Assembly (NCBI GenBank): GCA_036510575.1
Contig: DATCDR010000197.1
Coordinates: 1-12,552 of the forward strand
Direction: 5' to 3'
DNA from: DATCDR01 sp036510575
Lineage (GTDB): Bacteria > Actinomycetota > Acidimicrobiia > Acidimicrobiales > Bog-793
Length of the DNA: 12,552 bases
A program made the position numbers and the translations under genes. The notes under the pieces are model-generated. The model did not search any database, had not been told where the DNA came from, and saw only the letters and a list, made by a program, of their open reading frames with translations. This document shows positions 8,614 to 12,552 of this stretch, one piece after another (within the stretch, counting starts at the first letter, position 1; every line of letters begins with the position of its first letter).

Positions 8614-9366
8614 TCAGAATTGGTACCTGCGGAGCCCACCGTCGACGGGGATCACTGCTCCGGTGATGTAACGGGCGAGGGGTGAGGCGAGAAAGCAGAC
8701 TAGGCCGGCGACATCAGCCGGCTGTCCGTACTCGCCGACTGGAATCTCATGCTCGGACTGCCAGGCGCGGTACTCGGGTGTGTAGTTGCGCTCGATCTGT
8801 TCGCTCATGATTCGACCTGGCGGGATGGAGTTCACCGTGACGTTGAACTTGCCGACCTCCCGCGAAAGGCCCTTCGCCCACGCGTGCATCGCAGCTTTCG
8901 CGGCGAATGCGCCGTTTAGGCCATCTGGCTCGGACTTACCGGTGATGTTGATCACTCGGCCCCAGCGACGTTCGATCATCTGCGTCGAAAGTGCAGCCGT
9001 GAGCTGTCGCTGGCGGACGAAGTTGAGCGTCATGGCCTCATCCCAGTCAGCGTCACTTGATTCGAGGGAGAACTTTCTGCTTCCGCCTGCGTTGTTGACC
9101 AGGATGTCAACGGCTCCTAGCGCATTCAAAGCGGCGTCAGCGATCGTCTGTGGTGCGCCGGCGGCGGTGAAGTCCTGCTCGATCAGGACGGGTCGGGCTC
9201 CACCTGCGGCAGAGATCTCGGCAGCTACCTCCTCGAGCAGTGTTCGCCGGCGCGCCGTGAGCGCGAGGAGCACCCCTTCGTTGCCGAGGGCGAGCGCAAT
9301 ACCCCTGCCGATCCCGCTGCTCGCGCCCGTAACGAGCGCTGTCTTTCCCGCGATCTGGAGATCCAC
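8614..9366 (-). CDS. SDR family protein with non-standard active site
   Basis: The protein has 250 aa from GTG 9366. A longer frame exists, but family alignment (LQIAGKTALVTGASSGIG) and the crotonase stop 4 nt upstream fix this start. The Rossmann motif TGASSGIG (13-20) and NNAG (91-94) are intact, so it should bind NAD(P). The usual Tyr-x-x-x-Lys pair is altered: Lys157 is present, but the Tyr position is Ala153 (with Phe154 beside it), and the usual catalytic Ser region reads INITGKSEP. The C-terminal half (HAWAKGLSREV, VNSIPPGRI, ITGAVIPVDGG) is well conserved and shows no sign of decay. The protein may use another proton donor or have a non-redox role. It is co-transcribed with the crotonase gene, which suggests action on an acyl-CoA or related intermediate. 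Confidence 0.9.
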   Translation of the reverse strand: MDLQIAGKTALVTGASSGIGRGIALALGNEGVLLALTARRRTLLEEVAAEISAAGGARPVLIEQDFTAAGAPQTIADAALNALGAVDILVNNAGGSRKFSLESSDADWDEAMTLNFVRQRQLTAALSTQMIERRWGRVINITGKSEPDGLNGAFAAKAAMHAWAKGLSREVGKFNVTVNSIPPGRIMSEQIERNYTPEYRAWQSEHEIPVGEYGQPADVAGLVCFLASPLARYITGAVIPVDGGLRRYQF

Positions 9367-9370
9367 GGCT

Positions 9371-10084
9371 TTAGTGGGTCCTGCTCGCGAGCAGCGTCGC
9401 GATCTGATCGGCCCCGTAGGTGGCAGCGACAGGGTTGGCGAGCGCAGCTTGGTCGCGGGCGAATCGACGAAGGAGCCGTACCGCTTCAGGATCGGTGGCA
9501 GCGATGTGGTCCGCTGTCTTGCGCGCGGCAGCGAGTGCGCCGCCGGTCGAGCATACCGAGGTCGCAAGGCCGAGACCGAACGCCGCTTCGGCGTCGAGCT
9601 CGCGACCGGTCAAAGCGAGGTCGAGTCCGACTTTGTACGGGACGAACCTGAAGAAGTAGGAGAGCACGATGAGCGGCGGTATCCCATGGGCCAATTCGGT
9701 GAGCGCGAACGTGGCTCCCTCGCCGACGACGGTGACGTCACAGAGCGTGGCGAGACCGAAGCCGAAGCCGAAGGCAACGCCCTCGACTGCGGCGATGAGT
9801 GGAAGCGGGTAGCTCTCCAGCCGAGCGTTCATCGCCAGGATCGGCTCGAGATCCGTCGTGATCTCGTCCTTGGTCACGAGCGACATGTCTCGCGTCCGGC
9901 CGGCGCAGAAGTTGCCGTCAGCGCCGGAGATGACGACGCTCCGTACCTGATCATGCTCGAGAACCTCATCGAGGAGCACGTGCAGCTCCATGATCCCGGC
10001 GCGGTCAAGGGAGTTTCGGGCCGGTCCGGATATGAGGATCTCGGCGCTGGTGGCCGAGTCATTGAAGCTGAGCTGATGCGACAT
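9371..10084 (-). CDS. Enoyl-CoA hydratase/isomerase (crotonase) family protein
   Basis: The protein has 237 aa from ATG 10084, with GAGGAGAG 6 nt upstream; an in-frame start at 10123 lacks such a site. The two oxyanion-hole segments are present, GNFCAGRTRDM (57-67) and EGVAFGFGFGLATLCDV (101-117), so binding and polarisation of a CoA thioester is expected. Glu130 in ALTELAHGIPP is the likely acid/base residue corresponding to the first catalytic Glu of crotonase, while the usual GGTQRL segment is replaced by LIVLSYFFRFV. That fits an isomerase, a hydrolase or an atypical hydratase rather than a classic beta-oxidation enzyme. It is first in a two-gene unit with the SDR and divergent from the esterase gene. 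Confidence 0.9.
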   Translation of the reverse strand: MSHQLSFNDSATSAEILISGPARNSLDRAGIMELHVLLDEVLEHDQVRSVVISGADGNFCAGRTRDMSLVTKDEITTDLEPILAMNARLESYPLPLIAAVEGVAFGFGFGLATLCDVTVVGEGATFALTELAHGIPPLIVLSYFFRFVPYKVGLDLALTGRELDAEAAFGLGLATSVCSTGGALAAARKTADHIAATDPEAVRLLRRFARDQAALANPVAATYGADQIATLLASRTH

Positions 10085-10139
10085 GTCGAGCTCTCCTCGT
10101 CGTTCGTGCGGGTCGCATCGCATCGAAGATGCAGCGATC

Positions 10140-10155
10140 GCCGTCTAGCGACGGC
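10140..10155. promoter_or_regulatory. Inverted repeat in crotonase/esterase divergent promoter region
   Basis: GCCGTC (10140-10145) and GACGGC (10150-10155) form a perfect 6-bp palindrome around TAGC, 56 nt upstream of the crotonase start. It is a candidate operator only; no regulator is encoded beside it. Confidence 0.3.
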
Positions 10156-10225
10156 TCGAGCAATGCTCCAACCGCCCTGCAGCCTAATTGGCACTGCCTA
10201 CCTGACTCCATGGCCGAGCTGCCTC

Positions 10226-10258
10226 GATGCGTTGCGGGAGATGGCAAGGCGACGCATC
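10226..10258. promoter_or_regulatory. Spaced inverted repeat upstream of esterase
   Basis: GATGCGT at 10226-10232 is matched exactly by ACGCATC at 10252-10258, with 19 nt between arms. It ends 47 nt before the esterase ATG. It could be an operator with half-sites spaced by about 26 bp, or an mRNA leader stem. Confidence 0.3.
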
Positions 10259-10304
10259 AGCGCCCAGCCGGCACTAGGTTCGGCTTCGATTACGAGAGGA
10301 AGCG

Positions 10305-11195
10305 ATGACACTCCAACAAGACGTAGATGTTGCATCCCTCCATGCCACGATCGCGACACTAGGTCGTTCGCTTGGAACCGAGACGCGGGACGCGACCAGG
10401 GCGCTGTACGCGCCGTTGCATCCGATCGACCCGCCACAGCGAATCGTGCGCGACCTTGCCTACGGGCCGCACCCCCGGAATGTTCTGGACCTCCATCTCC
10501 CATCGGCAGCGGTGAAGTCGCCCCTGCCTGTTCTCGTGTTCGTTCACGGCGGCGGCTACGTAGCCGGGAACAAAGGTGGGCCCGGCCAGGCGCTGCACGA
10601 CAACATCGGTCGATTCGCCGTTGGACACGGTCTCATCGGCGTGACCATCAACTACCGATTCGCGCCGGAGTTCAAGTTCCCTTCTGGCGGAGAGGACGTG
10701 GCGGCCGCCATTGCCTTTCTCGCGGCGAATGTCGGCTCCTACGGCGGTGACCCGGAGCGAATCGTGGCGATGGGCCACTCAGCGGGAGCGGCGCACGTCG
10801 CGACCTGCGTGGCCACGCCCGAGATAGCGGGGCGTGCAACCGGGCTTTGCGGCGCGGTTTTGTCCTCGGGAATCTATGACCCCGGCGCGTTATGGGGACC
10901 GGTGAGCACCGAGTACTACGGGGATGACGCAGCGGCCTGGCCGGCGATGGCCTCTCGTCCGGGGCTCGTCGCGACCGATCTTCCCTTCATGTTGCTCGTC
11001 GCCGAGTTCGATCCGCCTGACTTTCATCGCCAGGCGGTTCTGGTCGCGTCCGACTTCGTCGAGCAGCATCAGCAGCTGCCGCTCCTCGTGCGGGGCGAGG
11101 GTCACAATCACTTCTCATCGCCGGCGCACTACGGCTCGGTTGACGCCGCCTTCTCCAGCGAGGTCGCGCGTTTCATCACCTTGGTTACCTCGTAG
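10305..11195 (+). CDS. Alpha/beta hydrolase, HSL-type carboxylesterase
   Basis: The protein has 296 aa from ATG 10305, with GAGAGGAAG just upstream. It has the hormone-sensitive-lipase-family oxyanion motif HGGG (81-84) and the nucleophile elbow GHSAGA (157-162, Ser159). The acid is likely Asp236 in LVAEFDPPDF, and the base His267 or His269 in GEGHNHFS. INYRFAPEFKFPSGGEDV (115-132) is also typical of esterases of this group and of kynurenine formamidase-like relatives. It should hydrolyse short-chain esters, or possibly an amide, in the cytoplasm; there is no signal peptide. It is divergent from the crotonase/SDR unit and convergent with the amidohydrolase, so it is probably monocistronic. 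The natural substrate is unknown. Confidence 0.92.
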   Translation: MTLQQDVDVASLHATIATLGRSLGTETRDATRALYAPLHPIDPPQRIVRDLAYGPHPRNVLDLHLPSAAVKSPLPVLVFVHGGGYVAGNKGGPGQALHDNIGRFAVGHGLIGVTINYRFAPEFKFPSGGEDVAAAIAFLAANVGSYGGDPERIVAMGHSAGAAHVATCVATPEIAGRATGLCGAVLSSGIYDPGALWGPVSTEYYGDDAAAWPAMASRPGLVATDLPFMLLVAEFDPPDFHRQAVLVASDFVEQHQQLPLLVRGEGHNHFSSPAHYGSVDAAFSSEVARFITLVTS

Positions 11196-11234
11196 CGGAC
11201 GAGCGCGCCGTGAATCCACGCCCGCGGTCGCTAC
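11192..11234. terminator. Possible bidirectional hairpin between convergent genes
   Basis: GTAGCG (11192-11197, containing the esterase TAG) pairs with CGCTAC (11229-11234), with an apical CGTG/CACG stem around AATC inside. It fills the gap between convergent genes, but no T-run follows on either side, so termination would be weak or factor-assisted. Confidence 0.3.
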
Positions 11235-11249
11235 ACGCCGAAGGGGGAG

Positions 11250-12272
11250 TTAGACCTTTCCGAGCTGCGGGATGACCTTTGCCGGGTTGTCGTGGAAGAT
11301 CTTGATCTTGTCTTCCTCAGTCAGCCAGTCGAACGCCGCGATCACCGGAACGAGATCGTCGCCTGGCACGCCGTTTTCGGGGCGAGGGTGCCTGCTCGAT
11401 CCAGGCGCTTCGACACCGAAGCAACACTGGTCGACGCCCTTTTGCCGAATCGCCGCGGTCAGGTAGTTGATTTCGGGGGCATTGGTGTCGAAGAAGAGGT
11501 TCGCGGTGGTGTCACGCGACGGCAGATGTGGGTCGCCCTTCACGAAGCGATCGAGCGCTCCACCGCAGTGGCAGATGATGAACTTGATCTTCGGGAAGCG
11601 GTCGAAGACATCCCCGTGTCCGAGGAGTTGCGTCGCGAAGAACTGCTCGACGTAAAAGGCCATCTGGTAGTTCTGCGGGATGATGCGAAGCCGCGGGTCG
11701 AGCACGTTCGTGGCGTGCACGATGATCGGGATGCTCTTGGCCTCGCACTCTTCATAGAGTGGGTACCAGTACGACTCGTGCATTCCGGGGGTCTCACGCT
11801 TGCCGCCTGGGTCCGGGGTCACGTAGGTGGCGACGAAGCCGTACTCTTCGATGCATCGTCGAAGCTCTGGTAACACATTGGAGGTGTTGGGATACTCAGA
11901 TACGAGCGGCAATTGGCACGCGCCGAGGAAGCGGTCGGGGTGGTACATGCACTGCTGGTAGATCATCTCGTTGACCTCGCGGCACCAGCTCTCGAGGAGG
12001 TGGTCCTGCATCCAGGCCATGTGATTGAGTGGCCTCGGGCCGATGACCTGGACGTCGATATTGCGGTCGTCGATGTACTTGACGTGCTCTGCGGCTGAGA
12101 AGCGGAAGTCGTCGTCGGTGATACGGAAGTTCGGCGGAAGGCCCTTGCCCGCTTTTAGTAGCGAGGTCGTGCGTGGTGTGTTGGAGCCGAGCAGCTGCAC
12201 CAATGTGGCGTTCGCTCCTTGGGGCACGCTTACGTGCGCGTGAACGTCGAGAACTTTGATTCCGTTGTACAT
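11250..12272 (-). CDS. Amidohydrolase family protein (LigJ/ACMSD-like metal hydrolase, decarboxylase or hydratase)
   Basis: The protein has 340 aa from ATG 12272, with GGGGGG 5 nt upstream. It has the amidohydrolase-2 TIM-barrel signature: HAH at 11-13 after the first strand, His186 in IIVHATN, His235 in ICHCGGALDRF, and NPAKV near the C-terminus. The acidic residue expected on the last metal-binding strand appears as Glu288 in FGVEAPG instead of the Asp of ACMSD-type decarboxylases. From memory, 4-oxalomesaconate hydratase LigJ also uses a Glu here, so a hydratase role in aromatic ring-cleavage pathways is plausible. Other options are a decarboxylase of a hydroxybenzoate-like acid. The enzyme is cytoplasmic and metal-dependent. 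An operator-like palindrome lies 86 nt upstream of the start. Confidence 0.9.
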   Translation of the reverse strand: MYNGIKVLDVHAHVSVPQGANATLVQLLGSNTPRTTSLLKAGKGLPPNFRITDDDFRFSAAEHVKYIDDRNIDVQVIGPRPLNHMAWMQDHLLESWCREVNEMIYQQCMYHPDRFLGACQLPLVSEYPNTSNVLPELRRCIEEYGFVATYVTPDPGGKRETPGMHESYWYPLYEECEAKSIPIIVHATNVLDPRLRIIPQNYQMAFYVEQFFATQLLGHGDVFDRFPKIKFIICHCGGALDRFVKGDPHLPSRDTTANLFFDTNAPEINYLTAAIRQKGVDQCCFGVEAPGSSRHPRPENGVPGDDLVPVIAAFDWLTEEDKIKIFHDNPAKVIPQLGKV

Positions 12273-12357
12273 AGGTCCCCCCGGATCCGGTGATGAATGT
12301 CACCCATCCTGATGAACGTTGCCGGAGACGTCAAGGCCATCTTTTCGGCCTCGTCCG

Positions 12358-12374
12358 GCCTGGTCAGATCAGGC
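12358..12374. promoter_or_regulatory. GntR/FadR-like operator palindrome upstream of amidohydrolase
   Basis: GCCTGGTC-A-GATCAGGC is an 8-1-8 palindrome with one mismatched pair. Its core TGGTCAGATCA differs by one base from the TGGTCnGACCA form bound by FadR-subfamily GntR regulators. It lies 86 nt upstream of the amidohydrolase start, within promoter distance. No GntR gene is in the window, so the regulator is inferred to be elsewhere or just past the right edge. Confidence 0.45.
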
Positions 12375-12414
12375 GTTGTCACCGTCCGTCTGGCTGCTCA
12401 GTCGGCGCGAGCCT

Positions 12415-12473
12415 GTTGAATCATGTCAAATTGCCCGCGGCCGGTGATTCGTTGAATCATCTCAAAATGCCCG
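12415..12473. repeat. Two near-identical 23-bp direct repeats, possible IS21-type terminus
   Basis: Bases 12415-12437 and 12451-12473 match at 21 of 23 positions (GTTGAATCAT, then a variable base, TCAAA, a variable base, TGCCCG), with a 36-bp period. Each contains TTGA-N6-TCAA. The junction also makes a perfect TGATTC-GTT-GAATCA palindrome (12445-12459). IS21-family elements carry several copies of roughly 20-bp repeats with similar CAAA/TTTGA content near each end. The pair may therefore be the left end of an element lying beyond the window, or regulator half-sites. The minus-strand frame through it is open (FEMIQ and FDMIQ repeats), but this looks incidental. Confidence 0.5.
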
Positions 12474-12552
12474 GGAACGAATGGGCTTTTGCTCCCCGCG
12501 AACCTCTGGGCGATCAGAGGCGACAAAGGCGCGGTTGACTCGACGGATCGGT

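Noticed and set aside
9367..9567. 67-residue N-terminal extension of the SDR
   Set aside because: It overlaps the crotonase 3' end, is Arg/Pro/Ser-rich and precedes a normal SDR N-terminus starting at GTG 9366.
8786..10750. 654-aa forward open frame opposite the SDR and crotonase genes
   Set aside because: It is antisense to two genes with clear motifs and runs into the esterase gene in the wrong frame; its translation is Arg/Ser/Ala-rich without recognisable domains.
12415..12473. CRISPR array
   Set aside because: There are only two imperfect 23-bp copies with a 13-nt gap, and no spacer-length pattern or cas gene.

Overview
The window looks like chromosomal DNA from a high-GC bacterium, most likely an actinobacterium. 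The clues are GC-rich coding sequence, frequent GTG and TTG starts, tightly packed operons and a lipoprotein with an Ala/Val-rich signal peptide. The class cannot be fixed from sequence alone. No rRNA, tRNA or CRISPR array was seen. The only hint of a mobile element is a pair of short direct repeats at the right edge that resembles an IS21-family terminus.

Layout. Bases 1-608 have no convincing gene but hold several inverted repeats. Next come a small predicted lipoprotein (+), an isocitrate lyase/PEP mutase family enzyme (-) and a divergent MarR regulator (+). Bases 2988-6446 are a compact three-gene operon (+): a circularly permuted ATP-grasp enzyme, an alpha-E (DUF403) protein and a transglutaminase-fold protein. 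Bases 6474-10084 are all on the minus strand. In order of transcription they carry an enoyl-CoA hydratase/isomerase family protein, an SDR, a 69-aa Cys-rich protein coupled to a DHA2-type MFS exporter, and a tiny leucine-zipper protein. An HSL-type esterase (+) and a LigJ/ACMSD-type amidohydrolase (-) converge near 11.2 kb. The right end holds an operator-like palindrome and the direct repeats.

The most striking feature is a perfect (CAGCAA)15 hexanucleotide repeat at 4524-4613. It encodes 30 consecutive glutamines near the C-terminus of the ATP-grasp protein and ends 20 nt before the start codon of the next gene. The ATP-grasp/alpha-E/transglutaminase trio is a known but biochemically obscure set, predicted to make and process a peptide or amide product. 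A pure, in-frame, slippage-prone polyQ tract beside a transglutaminase-fold partner is unusual, and suggests either a variable protein tail or a length-variable translational spacer.

The remaining genes (C-C lyase, crotonase, SDR, esterase, amidohydrolase, exporter, MarR) suggest an accessory catabolic region for an organic acid, ester or aromatic compound. They lie in several transcription units, and no single pathway can be assembled with confidence.
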